In this document: in pieces, positions 17,770-27,324 of the stretch
Layout: every line of letters begins with the position of its first letter
How positions within the stretch are numbered: the first letter of the stretch is position 1
Assembly: GCA_963714205.1 (NCBI GenBank)
Contig: CAVQNQ010000002.1
Coordinates: forward strand, 1,116,001-1,180,000
Direction: 5' to 3'
Length of the DNA stretch: 64,000 bases
Source: CAVQNQ01 sp963714205
GTDB lineage: Bacteria > Acidobacteriota > Terriglobia > Bryobacterales > Bryobacteraceae
Notes under the pieces: generated by a model
The model's database searches: none
What the model saw: only the letters and a program-made list of their open reading frames with translations
What the model was told of the DNA's origin: nothing
Made by a program: the position numbers and the translations under genes

Positions 17770-19213
17770 ACGCGCTCCCGATCCGGATCTTGCGGAAACG
17801 CGCCGGGCTGGCGCCGTGGCCTGTGCCCATCACCTGTTCCGGCTGGCCCTTGCCGCAGTTCGGCACTCCCCACAGCGTCCAGTGCTCCGGCCCGGCGATG
17901 GCCGCGCAAGCATTCCAGAACTCCGTCGTGATGCCGCTATAGCTGGGGTTCTTGAGCATGCGCACGCGCTTGCCGCCGCGCATCTCCCAGCCGATCTCGC
18001 AGCCGAACTGGAAGTTGTAGCGCTTGTCGTCGATCGACCAGCTCCGGTTGGTCTCCATGTAGATGGCGTGGTCCGCGCCGAAAACCTCCTCGAGCGATTG
18101 TTGGCCGGGCTTGAGGCTGACGTTGGTCATGCGGATCAGCGGAAGCCGCGCCCAACCGTCGGCCCGCATGCAGCCGTTCGAGCGCGGCTCGCCCACCTCG
18201 GCGGCCGTCTCCCGCGAGGTCATGTAGCCCAAGAACCGCCCCTCGCGAATAATATCGGTGGCCTGCGCCGCCACGCCTTCATCGTCGAAGGCGAAGGTGC
18301 CCAGCCCCGGGCCGTGCTCCAGGCGCGCATCGCACACCACATTCACGATCGGCGAGCCGTATTGCAGGCGTCCCAGCTTGTCCAGCGTGAGGAAGCTCAT
18401 CCCGGCGTAGTTGGCCTCGCTGCCCAGCACGCGGTCCAGCTCGATGGGGTGGCCGATCGATTCGTGAATCTGCAAGCCAAGCTGCGAGCTGCCCAGGATC
18501 AGGTCGAATTCCCCTTCCGGGCATTTGTCGGCTGCGTGCAGCGCCACCGCCTCCTCGGCTACTCGCGGCGCGTTTTCGAGCAGGCGCAGCTCGTCCACCA
18601 GCTCATAGCCCTTCAGCTGGTACTGCCCGCCGAACGAGTTCGGATACGAGCGCCTCTGGATGTCGCCATCTTTGTAGCTCAAAGCCGAAAAGCCCGCGCC
18701 GGTGGTGTGGCGCGTCTGGTCGATCAGGCTGCCCAGCGTGGAGGCGAACACCTGCCGCCGCCTCTCGAAGTGCATGGAAGCCTCCGCCAGGCTGACCGCC
18801 GGATTCCGCCGCAGCTCCTTATCCACGGCCAGCAGCACCGCCAGGTTACGGTCCACGGGGGTGGTAAACGGGTCGATAGCGCAGGGCGAGATCCAGGTGG
18901 CCTCGTACTTCTGTTCCGGCGCCAGGATCGTTTCGTGTTTGCGTGCCGCCGTTCCGGAGCGCGCGATTTCGAGCGCCAAGGCCGCCGCCCGCCCGATGCC
19001 GTCCCGCGTGAGATCGTCCGTGGCGGCAAACCCCCAGCAGCCGGACGCCAGTACGCGAATGCCGATCCCCCGCGATTCGGAACTCGATACGTGCCCCGCC
19101 TTGCCGTTTTTAGTGGTGACTTCGCGCTCGCGGATCTCGAGCGCGCGCGCATCCGCATAGGAAACGCCGCGCTTCGCCACCGCATCGAGCGCCTCCAGAG
19201 CCAGGTCTTTCAT
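17759..19213 (-). CDS. tldD: Metalloprotease TldD
   Basis: A 484-residue catalytic subunit of TldD-TldE. The zinc-binding motif is seen as LQIHESIGHPIELDRVLG, matching the family pattern HExxxH. N-terminal features include RGVSYADARALEIREREV and the GIGIRVLASGCWGFAATDDL segment. The C-terminal beta region is REGRFLGYMTSRETAAEVGEP, followed by RSNGCMRADGWARLPLIRMTNVSL. It overlaps pmbA by 11 bases downstream and threonine synthase by 4 bases upstream, forming a thrC-tldD-pmbA operon. No modified peptide substrate is visible nearby. Confidence 0.92.
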   Translation of the reverse strand: MKDLALEALDAVAKRGVSYADARALEIREREVTTKNGKAGHVSSSESRGIGIRVLASGCWGFAATDDLTRDGIGRAAALALEIARSGTAARKHETILAPEQKYEATWISPCAIDPFTTPVDRNLAVLLAVDKELRRNPAVSLAEASMHFERRRQVFASTLGSLIDQTRHTTGAGFSALSYKDGDIQRRSYPNSFGGQYQLKGYELVDELRLLENAPRVAEEAVALHAADKCPEGEFDLILGSSQLGLQIHESIGHPIELDRVLGSEANYAGMSFLTLDKLGRLQYGSPIVNVVCDARLEHGPGLGTFAFDDEGVAAQATDIIREGRFLGYMTSRETAAEVGEPRSNGCMRADGWARLPLIRMTNVSLKPGQQSLEEVFGADHAIYMETNRSWSIDDKRYNFQFGCEIGWEMRGGKRVRMLKNPSYSGITTEFWNACAAIAGPEHWTLWGVPNCGKGQPEQVMGTGHGASPARFRKIRIGSAYGG

Positions 19214-20433
19214 CGCGGCGTGATCAACCCTCCGAGTTTATCCTGCTCCCCCGAGGCCGTCCGCGGAAAGCGCGTGGCGTACGCTTCCGGATACTTCAGC
19301 CCGGAACCGGTATTGTAGAGCACTATGCGATCGGACGGCTTGAGAAAGCCGCACGCCAGCAGCTTGGCGAGCGCCGCCACCGAGGCCGCGCCCTCGGGAG
19401 CCGCATAAATGCCTTCTTCGGAGGCGAGCTGGACGCCGGCATCCAGCATCTCTTCGTCGCTAACCGCGATGGCCGTGCCGCCGCTCTCGCGCACCGCCCG
19501 CAGGATCAGGAAATCGCCCAACGGCTTGGGCACGCGCAGCCCGGCCGCCACCGTTCGGGAGTCCTCGAAAAACCGGCTGCGATCTTCGTGCTCCTCGAAG
19601 GCGCGCACCACCGGCTGGCAGCCCTCGGCCTGTACGGCGATCATTCTCGGCCGCCGCGAGCCGATCCAGCCCAGCCTCTCCATTTCGTCGAAGGCCTTCC
19701 ACATGCCAATCAGTCCCACGCCCCCGCCGGTGGGGTAGAAGATGGCCTCAGGCAGTTCCCACCCCAATTGCTCGGCCACCTCGTAACCCATGGTCTTCTT
19801 GCCTTCGATGCGATAGGGCTCCTTCAGCGAGCTGATGTCGAACCAACCCTCCGCCGGTGCGCGCTCGGCCACTATCCGCGCGCAGTCGCTGATGAGGCCA
19901 TCGACCAGCGTCACACGGGCGCCGTATGCCTTGCATTCCAGGTAATTGGCCTGGGGAACGTCGCGCGGCATGAAGATATGAGCTTCGATCCCCGCCGCGG
20001 CCGCGTAGGCCGCCAGCGCGCTGCCCGCATTTCCGGCCGAAGGGATAGCCGTTTTGCGTATGCCCAGCTCCACGCACATCGAGACCGCGCAGGAAAGCCC
20101 GCGCGCCTTGAACGATCCCGTGGGGTTGAGGCCCTCATCCTTGATCCAGAGCGCTTCGGCTCCCAGCCGCGCTCCCAGGCGCCGGCTGCGGATCATGGGC
20201 GTCCAGCCTTCTCCCAGGGAAACGATGGCGTCATCCGCCGGCGGCAGAACCGGGGCGTAGCGCCACATGGAGGCAGGGCCTTTCGCGACTTCCCGCCTTC
20301 TCCACCTCTGCCGGATGCGATCCAGGTCGTAGTGCGCCAGCAGCGGGCCCCCGCACTCGCAAAGGTTGGCGGCCACTCCCGCCTCGAACCTCTCATTGCA
20401 CAAGCTGCATTGCAGATGCGTGGCTTTTGGCAT
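19210..20433 (-). CDS. thrC: Threonine synthase
   Basis: A 407-residue PLP enzyme. An N-terminal zinc-ribbon-like segment has two Cys pairs (LQCSLCNERF and NLCECGGPL). The fold II threonine synthase domain follows, with the start of the active site in VSLGEGWTPMIRSRRLG and the PLP lysine in GLNPTGSFKARGLS. The phosphate-binding loop is SAGNAGSALAAYAA, and GGGVGLIGMWKAF is the second loop. It converts O-phosphohomoserine to threonine. Closely related proteins also include cysteate/diaminopropionate enzymes, so the assignment is by family. The 4-base overlap with tldD implies coupling. No thrA or thrB is present in this window. Confidence 0.85.
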   Translation of the reverse strand: MPKATHLQCSLCNERFEAGVAANLCECGGPLLAHYDLDRIRQRWRRREVAKGPASMWRYAPVLPPADDAIVSLGEGWTPMIRSRRLGARLGAEALWIKDEGLNPTGSFKARGLSCAVSMCVELGIRKTAIPSAGNAGSALAAYAAAAGIEAHIFMPRDVPQANYLECKAYGARVTLVDGLISDCARIVAERAPAEGWFDISSLKEPYRIEGKKTMGYEVAEQLGWELPEAIFYPTGGGVGLIGMWKAFDEMERLGWIGSRRPRMIAVQAEGCQPVVRAFEEHEDRSRFFEDSRTVAAGLRVPKPLGDFLILRAVRESGGTAIAVSDEEMLDAGVQLASEEGIYAAPEGAASVAALAKLLACGFLKPSDRIVLYNTGSGLKYPEAYATRFPRTASGEQDKLGGLITPR

Positions 20434-20560
20434 TCAGTACTAAAGTCTAGCATCGGGACGCGTACGGGAATGCGCACCGGAAGAAGCGAAATCTGGTACT
20501 ATTACCGGCCCCGTACCCGCAGTCCTTATGCCCGGATCTCCCAGGTGCTTAGATTGAGAC

Positions 20561-20743
20561 ATGCACGCGGCTCACGCGTTACCCTTGATCCTGGTCGCCC
20601 TCGGGGACCTCATCGCTCTGATTTGGATCCGCCAGTGGCACCGCCGCCAGCGAATGACGAAGCGCATGAATACCAGCCTGAGTGCGGCCGTCCACCGGGA
20701 GATAGCGGTAAAGACCGGCGGGCACCCGGTTGCGGCGAGCTAG
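20561..20743 (+). CDS. Possible small membrane protein (60 residues)
   Basis: This open frame lies in the 306-base gap between thrC and the ferritin-like gene. It encodes one hydrophobic helix (ALPLILVALGDLIALIWI) followed at once by a strongly basic stretch (RQWHRRQRMTKRM) and a polar tail, the layout expected of a small inner-membrane protein. It ends 4 bases into the convergent neighbour. No strong ribosome binding site precedes the ATG. I cannot name a family, and it may be a chance frame. The rest of the gap (20434-20560) holds only presumed promoter DNA for thrC. Confidence 0.3.
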   Translation: MHAAHALPLILVALGDLIALIWIRQWHRRQRMTKRMNTSLSAAVHREIAVKTGGHPVAAS

Positions 20744-21366
20744 CAGAGCTGTTCGAGCTCGCCTTCGAGCAGGGCCACGTGATCTTCTTCTTCCGCGGCC
20801 AGTTCCAGGCAGAGATCCTTCTCCAGCCCCACCGGGAGGTCGTTAGCCAGCTTCCGGAAATGGTCGCGGGTGCGGCGTTCCATCTCGAGCGCTACCTGGT
20901 ACAGATCTTGCACCGCCGACTCCTCGGTTACCCGAATTCCGCGAAAGAGCCAGTTGGAGAGCAGCTTCTGCTCGTCCAGCGAGAGCTCCACCACTTCGCG
21001 GTCCAGGTGGGCGTGGTACTTCTCCTCGAGCTCGTGAAGATGGTCCAGCTCCGCCTCGTAGAGCCGCTCGAGCACGGCGCGCTGCTCCGCCGTGGTCGCG
21101 CGCAGGCGCGCCAATTTATAGAAATGGAATGAGTTCAGCTCGAACTGCACGGCGTCCCGGATGGCCTGGAAGCGCATCGAATCGCCCAGGTCCCGTCCCG
21201 GAATCACCTCCAGCTCGCCGCCGCACAAGAAGCATTTCCCGTACGGAATAGCAAAACCGCTGGTCAGCTTGAAACAGCTTTTGCAGCGCCAGCTATAGCG
21301 CACCTGGGCGCAGCAGATCTCGTCTTCTTCCACAACCCTGCGGCATTTCGGACAAGAGGATGGCAT
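20740..21366 (-). CDS. Rubrerythrin/ferritin-like protein with N-terminal zinc ribbon
   Basis: 208 residues from the ATG at 21366, which lies one base after the stop of the large flavoprotein gene; an in-frame ATG at 21390 is less likely. The N-terminus has Cys pairs in SSCPKCRRVV, DEICCAQ, RCKSCFK and KCFLCGGEL, resembling two small metal-binding ribbons. A four-helix ferritin-like domain follows, with glutamates and ExxH motifs in FELNSFHFYK, YEAELDHLHELEEKY, LEMERRTRDHF and AAEEEDHVALLEGEL. This suggests a di-iron peroxide- or oxygen-handling protein. Coupling to an Nfn-type flavoprotein suggests it receives electrons from, or protects, that enzyme; this is inference. Confidence 0.75.
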   Translation of the reverse strand: MPSSCPKCRRVVEEDEICCAQVRYSWRCKSCFKLTSGFAIPYGKCFLCGGELEVIPGRDLGDSMRFQAIRDAVQFELNSFHFYKLARLRATTAEQRAVLERLYEAELDHLHELEEKYHAHLDREVVELSLDEQKLLSNWLFRGIRVTEESAVQDLYQVALEMERRTRDHFRKLANDLPVGLEKDLCLELAAEEEDHVALLEGELEQLC

Positions 21367-21367
21367 A

Positions 21368-23755
21368 TTAAACTGTCTCCGCCTTTGCAATTTCGCGCGG
21401 CTGATCCTGCGCGCTACCCGGCCGTAGCAGACCCATATACTCCAGCATTCCCTGGGCCGCCCGCCGTCCCGCCCCCATGGCCAGGATCACGGTGGCCGCC
21501 CCGGTAACGATATCCCCGCCCGCGAACACTCCGGGGTAGGACGTCATGCCGGTGCCCTCGTTCACCTCGATATAGCCCCATTTATTGATCTTCAGACCCG
21601 GCGTGGTCTGGGCGATAATCGGATTCGCCGTGGTGCCCAGCGCGTAGATCACGGTATCCACGTCCACCAGGAACTCGGAGCCGGCCACCGCCACCGGCCG
21701 CCGGCGGCCCGAGGCATCCGGTTCGCCCAGTTCCATCTTCTGGCAGCGCATACCGGTCACCCATCCCGAGGAATCGCCCACGATCTCCACCGGGGCGGTA
21801 AGCCACATGAACTGGATGCCCTCTTCGATGGCGTGCTCCAGCTCCTCGACGCGCGCCGGCGATTCCCGCCGCGAGCGGCGGTAGACGCAGGTCACCGATT
21901 CCGCGCCCATGCGCAGCGACACGCGGCAGGCATCCATGGCCGTGTTCCCGGCGCCCACCACCGCCACGCGCTTGCCCATGCCTACCGGCGTATCGTAGAG
22001 CGGCTGCCGGTAGCCTCGCATCAGGTTGACGCGCGTCAGGAACTCGTTGGCCGAGAAGACTCCGTTGAACGCCTCGCCGGGGATGCCCGCGAACTTGGGA
22101 GATCCCGCGCCGGTTCCCACGAAGGCGGCGTCATAGCCCATATCCGTGAGCAGTTGGGGGATGGTGAAGAGCTTGCCGATGATCGTATCGAGCCGGATTT
22201 CAACCCCCATCTTCTTGAGGTTATCGATCTCCGCGTCGATGATGATGTCGGGCAGGCGGAATTCCGGGATGCCGTACTTCAGCACGCCGCCCGCCACGTG
22301 CAGAGCCTCGAAAATCGTCACCTGGACGCCGTTGCGCGCCAGTTCGCCCGCGCAGGCCAAGCCCGCGGGTCCCGAGCCGACAATGGCGGCTTTCTTCGGC
22401 ACCGGCGCGGCGGCGGGCGTCTCGTCCCAGCCCCGCCCCATTCCGCAATCGGCTACGAACCTCTCCAGGCGCCCTACGGCTACCGGTTTCAGCTTGGCGC
22501 CCACCACGCAGGTCGCCTCGCATTGCGATTCCTGCGGGCAAACGCGCCCGCACACGGCCGGCAAGGCATTGGTGCTTTTAAGAATCTGGTAGGAGCGGCG
22601 GATATCTTTATGGGCCAGCGCGGCGATGAAGCCGGGGATATCGATGCCCACCGGGCAGCCCGGCACGCAGCGCGGCTTCTTGCAGCGGATGCAGCGTTCG
22701 GCCTCGTGCAGCGCGCCCTCCAGGTCCAGGCCGAGCGCCACTTCCTTGAAATTGTGGATGCGCTCCGCCGCAGGCTGGTGCGGCATGGGCGAGCGCTCCT
22801 GCGGGATGTTCTTCAGGTTCTTGGGCACCAGCGGTCCCGGCGCCTGGGCCACCGGCTCCGGCAGCACGCAGGTCGAGATCGGCTGCCCGTCGGTTTCGCC
22901 GGCCGGTTTGAATCCCGCCATGCGGGCGGATTCGTTGCGGAAGCGCTCGAGCGCGGCCTTCTCTTCCCGCGCGAAGCGCTTCTGGCGCAGCGCTAGTTCG
23001 TCGAAATTCACCAGGTGGCCGTCGAAATCCGCGCCGTCCACGCAGGCGAATTTCATGTCGCCGCCCACCGTCACGCGGCACGATCCGCACATCCCCGTGC
23101 CATCCACCATGATCGAGTTCAGGCTCACGACCGTGGGGATGCCGAACGGCCGGGTGGTTTCCGAGCAGGCCTTCATCATGGGGATGGGCCCGATGGCCAC
23201 CACTTCGCGGATATTCTTCTCGTTCGCCAGCACGTCGGCCAGAGCGTGTGTCACGAAGCCCTTGCGACCATAGCTGCCGTCGTCCGTGGTGACGATCATC
23301 TCGTCCGAGAACTCGCGGAAGAGGTCTTCCCAAAACACCAGGTCGCGGTTGCGAAAACCCACGATGGAAACCGTGCGGTTCCCCATGTTCTTGTAAGCCC
23401 GCAACTGCGGATAGACCGGCGCCACGCCCAGGCCGCCGCCCACCAGCACCACGGTGCCATCCAGCTTGCGTATGTGGCTGGGCAGCCCCAAAGGCCCGAT
23501 GAAGTCCAGCAGCATGTCGCCCTCGGCCAGCGACATCATCTCGTAAGTGGTCTTGCCAACGGCCTGGATGACCACCGTAACGGTTCCCTGGCGGGCATTA
23601 AAATCGGCCACCGTCAGGGGAATTCGCTCCCCATGTTCGTCGATGCGAGCCATGATAAAGTGGCCCGGCCGCGCCGCTCGCGCCACGTCCGGCGCTTTCA
23701 CGTCCCAGAGGAAAGTTGTAGGTCCGAATTGCTTCCTGCGACTGATGAGAAACAC
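21368..23755 (-). CDS. Single-chain NfnAB/SudAB-type ferredoxin:NADP oxidoreductase
   Basis: A 795-residue fusion of two normally separate subunits. Residues about 1-290 are the ferredoxin-NADP reductase-like small subunit: the flavin loop RIPLTVADF, the nucleotide loop VGGGLGVAPVYPQLR, and a C-terminal cysteine cluster in GTGMCGSCRVTVGGDMKFAC for a [2Fe-2S] centre. Residues about 330-795 are GltD-like: two [4Fe-4S] cysteine sets (RCIRCKKPRCVPGCPVG and CGRVCPQESQCEATCVVG), an FAD loop IVGSGPAGLACAGEL and an NADPH loop VVGAGNTAMDACR. The family balances NADH, NADPH and ferredoxin by electron bifurcation. No glutamate synthase large subunit is present, which supports an Nfn-like rather than GOGAT role. 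Confidence 0.85.
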   Translation of the reverse strand: MFLISRRKQFGPTTFLWDVKAPDVARAARPGHFIMARIDEHGERIPLTVADFNARQGTVTVVIQAVGKTTYEMMSLAEGDMLLDFIGPLGLPSHIRKLDGTVVLVGGGLGVAPVYPQLRAYKNMGNRTVSIVGFRNRDLVFWEDLFREFSDEMIVTTDDGSYGRKGFVTHALADVLANEKNIREVVAIGPIPMMKACSETTRPFGIPTVVSLNSIMVDGTGMCGSCRVTVGGDMKFACVDGADFDGHLVNFDELALRQKRFAREEKAALERFRNESARMAGFKPAGETDGQPISTCVLPEPVAQAPGPLVPKNLKNIPQERSPMPHQPAAERIHNFKEVALGLDLEGALHEAERCIRCKKPRCVPGCPVGIDIPGFIAALAHKDIRRSYQILKSTNALPAVCGRVCPQESQCEATCVVGAKLKPVAVGRLERFVADCGMGRGWDETPAAAPVPKKAAIVGSGPAGLACAGELARNGVQVTIFEALHVAGGVLKYGIPEFRLPDIIIDAEIDNLKKMGVEIRLDTIIGKLFTIPQLLTDMGYDAAFVGTGAGSPKFAGIPGEAFNGVFSANEFLTRVNLMRGYRQPLYDTPVGMGKRVAVVGAGNTAMDACRVSLRMGAESVTCVYRRSRRESPARVEELEHAIEEGIQFMWLTAPVEIVGDSSGWVTGMRCQKMELGEPDASGRRRPVAVAGSEFLVDVDTVIYALGTTANPIIAQTTPGLKINKWGYIEVNEGTGMTSYPGVFAGGDIVTGAATVILAMGAGRRAAQGMLEYMGLLRPGSAQDQPREIAKAETV

Positions 23756-23837
23756 TGCACCCCCGATGATAAAACCTATGGTATCAGATTGCCGGAACCG
23801 CTTATCCGATGGGGTGAGGAAGGCGGCGGCCTGCCCC

Positions 23838-26278
23838 TCAATAACCCCGCTGGAGGGCCGAGGTGAGTTCCGGCAGGAGCTGGGGCGAAGCCGTGAGCAG
23901 CTTCTCGGGGAATCGGCGATTTTCCAGGATCTGGTTGTAGATGATGCCCTCCGCGGAGGTGTTCAACGCCATACCCGCCAGGAATTGCAGGCGCAGGTTG
24001 CCGTCGCGGTTGATTTCGGCCCCCTTGAGCCACGGTTGCAAATCGGACGCCTGGTTCGCGTAGGTGGCCAGCATGTCTATGGCGGAGCGGAACCCCACTT
24101 CGCTCATCGAGGTGAGCACCTGGGCGTCCTCAGGGCTGGAGAGGCGCTTCTGCATCGCGTCCACATCGATCCGCGTGGCTCCGCCTGCCCCAGCAGCACG
24201 GTATCGTATCCCCCGCCTTCGTTTTCGTTGCCCCAGATGGTTCCGTCCGGAAAGACGCTGAAAAAGGTCGCCAATTCGCTCTTCACCGTGGCGATATCGC
24301 TCTCATACAGCGGCACCCACTGGGTGATTACGCCGCCCGGATTGAGGTGCTGCTTCACCAGCTCGAAATATTCCTTCGAATAGAGCGTGGCGCTGCCCTT
24401 CACCCACGGATGAATGGGATCGGAGGTGATGATGTCGAACTTCTCGCGGGTGGTCAGGATGTAGTGGCGCGCGTCGTCGTAGACCATCTCGACCCGCTTG
24501 TCGTTCAGCACGTCGTGATTCTCCTTGGCGAAGTAGCGCATGGCCACCGGCGGGATGAGCGGCTCCATTTCGCAGATCACGATGCGCCGCACCTCCGGGT
24601 GCACCACGAAGGTGCCGGCCGTGACGCCCGCACCGAATCCCACCACCAGCACCGAGCGCGGCCGCTTGTGAATCAGCGCCGGCAGGTGACCGAGCATGCG
24701 CTGCAGCCGCATGTCGTAGCTCTCGGTGGAAGCTTCCACCTTGCCGCTCACGTGGAACTGCAACGCGCCATCATCCCATCGGGAGATGGCGATCGAGGCG
24801 TTCATGCCTTCGCCGGCGTAGAGGATCGTCGAGTGGGAGGCGGAGTTGAACATGCGGCGGCCGTAGGCGATCAACATGGAGGGCACGCCCACGATGTGCC
24901 CCGCCAGCCAGAACGCCACCGCCAGCGCGGCGGTTAGCCCCACGCCTCCCGCGATGGCTCTGGCTCGCCAGAGCATGGGTCCCAGCGCCACCACGGCCGC
25001 GGTCGCCGAGATCCCGATCAGCGCGCTCTCGGAGATCTGCGTTCCGATCCAGGGCACCAGCACCAGACTGAACCCCAGCGCGCCGGCGATGGCCCCGGCC
25101 GTGTTCGCGGCATAGACCGCGCCTACCGCCTTGCCCGGATCGGCGCCCGGCGGGACCGCCGCTCCCAGCGCCAGCGGAAAACTGGCGCCCCACAGCAGCG
25201 CGGCGGGCAGGAGGGTCCAGGCGGCGCGCGCCAAATCGATTTGGAAGGTAAACCACGGGCTGGTCGAGAGCAGGGGGTTGATGGGCCAGTATGGAAGCGA
25301 GTCAGCCAGCGTGAACGCGGTCCACGCGATAGCTCCGGCCAGCAGAATCTGGCACCAGCCCAATGCCTGCCGCGCCCATCCGGGACCGCGGCCCACGCCG
25401 CGCAACAGCAGTGCCGCGCAGCCGCTGCCAATCCCCAGCCCTCCCAGGAAGACGGCCAGGATAATCGAGAACGTGTAGACGGTGGCGCCCAGCAGCAGCC
25501 CCAGCAGCCGCGTCCAGATCACCTCGGCGCCCAGGGCGCAGGCGCCCGAAAGCGCTATAGCGATGTAGACTGGCCATGCACCTGTGGTTTTCACGGCCGG
25601 CTCCGCGTCCGGTGCGGGATCGTCGGCGCGCGCGCTGGTCCGGCGGGCTACCGCCAGGCTGGCCAGCGCCACCAGGAAGTTAAGGGCCGCGGCCACGTAG
25701 GTCGCGGTGGCCATGTCGTACACGCGCAGCAGATAGAAGCCCGCCAGCAGGCATCCGAAGACCGCTCCGCAGGTGTTGCCGCCGTAGAGCAGCCCCATCC
25801 ACGAAACGCCTTCCGGGGTGGTCTCGATCCAGCGCGCGGCGGCCGGCAGCGACGCGCCCATCAGCATGGTGGGGGGCAGCAGGCACACCGCGCACACCAG
25901 CGCGCGCAGCAGCATGGCCGGAAGACCGTGCCCCACCGCCGACGAGTAGACGCTGTCCACCAGCGGCATCCCAAAGAGCGCCAGAATACCGCACACGCCG
26001 ATCCCCATCTCCACGAGGGCATACACGCGCAGAGGGTGGCGCGCGCCCAGCCGCACCACGCGCGGCAGCGCCAGGCTTCCCAGACATAGGCCACCCATGA
26101 AGGTGGCGAGCAGAACGCCCAGCGAAATGGCCGTCGAGCCGATCACCAATTGCAGCAACTGATACCAGACGATCTCATAGATAAGCGCGGAACAGCCGCT
26201 GGCGGCGAAGAGCGCCACGAGCACGGGGAGAAAACGGCGCGAAGCGCCCGATTCAGGGGAGAAGGATTGGTGATTCAC
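23838..26278 (-). pseudogene. Fused MFS/spermidine-synthase-like gene with one frameshift
   Basis: The first frame (26278 to about 24180) encodes twelve hydrophobic helices and most of a Rossmann domain: LVVGFGAGVTAGTFVVHPEV, VICEMEP, VYDDARHYI, and DIITSDPIHPWVKGSATLYS. It then reads ...GGYDTVLLGQAEP and becomes meaningless. The adjacent frame continues exactly there with ATRIDVDAMQKRLSSPEDAQVLTSMSEVG, ending at 23838. Adding one G in the GCGGAGCC stretch near 24181 would restore ...LLGQAGATRIDVDAMQKR and a protein of about 813 residues. This is either a sequencing or assembly deletion or a recent lesion. It is related in architecture to the gene at 14315-16363. Confidence 0.8.
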
Positions 26279-26400
26279 GGCTGTGGGTAAACCGCATGAT
26301 AGCTCATTGCGGCACAGTTCCGTGGAGGGCTTAACCGGACCGTCGCCTCTTTTTCACGCCAAATTCACAAACGGGGCGTACAGTGCCGATTAGGAGAGTC

Positions 26401-26532
26401 GTGGTGTCTTTCAAAAGAGTGAGGTCGGCTGCCGAAACGGCCATCAACCCGCTGGTCACCAGCTCGTTCCTGATCTTCTGGCTGTGCTGCTGGCCGGTTT
26501 ACCGCCTGTACCACCGCCACGCGCGGCCCTAG
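26401..26532 (+). CDS. Very small membrane protein (43 residues)
   Basis: Starts at GTG 26401 or GTG 26404, directly behind a good ribosome binding site (AGGAG at 26392-26396). It encodes a polar N-terminus SFKRVRSAAETAINPLVTS, one hydrophobic helix SFLIFWLCCWPVYRLY and a basic tail HRHARP. Its TAG stop shares the CTAG at 26529-26532 with the stop of the convergent gene. The gene stands alone, with a 120-base upstream region facing the frameshifted membrane gene. The function is unknown. The clear ribosome binding site and helix make it more credible than a random frame. Confidence 0.5.
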   Translation: MVSFKRVRSAAETAINPLVTSSFLIFWLCCWPVYRLYHRHARP

Positions 26533-27299
26533 CGGGTCTTCAACTGCTCGGGAAGCACCGCGTAACCCTCCGGCGGCGGGAAGAGCGCCAGCAGAATCTC
26601 GATGCGGCGCCGCAGGTACCGGCTGGGCATCTGGCGCGGCCCGGTCTCCACATCGATATCGCAGCAGGTGCCGTGCAGATATAGTGTCAGGGTGTCCTCG
26701 AAGGACTGGCGGGCATACTCGCGGAACAGTTTGGTCTCGCGACGCACGTTGGTCTGGCGGCGCAGGAGCGCCTGCTTGAGGTGCCAGCTCTTTTCATCCA
26801 CTTCCCCGTGGACCTCACTGCTCAGCTCCTCCCGCAGGGCGCGGTAGAAGCGCTCCTGGATCTCCTGGTTCCAGTGTTCGGTCACGATGGCCGCCAGCAC
26901 GTTGTAGAACTGGTAATGATAGTCGGCCACGTCGATATCCTTGATGCCCAGCACCATTACGCAGAGATCGGACAACTCGCGGCGGGAGTGAGGGATCTGC
27001 CGCTGTTCGGGAGGGCGTTCGAAGGTCATCGAGTCGCCTTCCTTGCCATTGCCCTTTTCGAGGTAGGGGGCCAGGATCACGCCTATTTTGGGCAGGATCT
27101 GGACCACCGCCGGGGACAAGGCGGCGATCGGATCGTTGAGGTACTGGCGCAAGTCGTCCTCCGCCATGGGGGTAGTGGAGAAATACGAAAACTTGCTGGT
27201 GAGCGGGACCAGTTGATCGCGGAATCGCTTGGCCAGCTCTTCCACACTCATTTTGTGCGGTTCGGCTTCGGTGGGCATCGCGTGGTTCGATTGTATCAA
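26529..27299 (-). CDS. Conserved-looking cytoplasmic protein of unknown function
   Basis: A 256-residue soluble protein with no signal peptide or membrane helix. The start could be any of three in-frame Met codons (27299, 27278, 27251); the third gives MSVEELAKRFRDQLVPL. It is mostly helical, charged and rich in Arg/Glu: SRRELSDLCVMVLGIKDIDVADYHYQFYNVL, ERFYRALREELSSEVHGEVDEKSWHLKQALLRRQTNVRRE (two adjacent segments). It also has a Cys-Cys pair in LHGTCCDIDVETGPRQMPSRYLRRRIEIL. I do not recognise the family. It is divergent from lpxB with only 25-73 bases between, so the two may share a promoter region. Confidence 0.6.
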   Translation of the reverse strand: MIQSNHAMPTEAEPHKMSVEELAKRFRDQLVPLTSKFSYFSTTPMAEDDLRQYLNDPIAALSPAVVQILPKIGVILAPYLEKGNGKEGDSMTFERPPEQRQIPHSRRELSDLCVMVLGIKDIDVADYHYQFYNVLAAIVTEHWNQEIQERFYRALREELSSEVHGEVDEKSWHLKQALLRRQTNVRRETKLFREYARQSFEDTLTLYLHGTCCDIDVETGPRQMPSRYLRRRIEILLALFPPPEGYAVLPEQLKTR

Positions 27300-27324
27300 G
27301 GCGCCACGCTACACTCGTAGGTGG

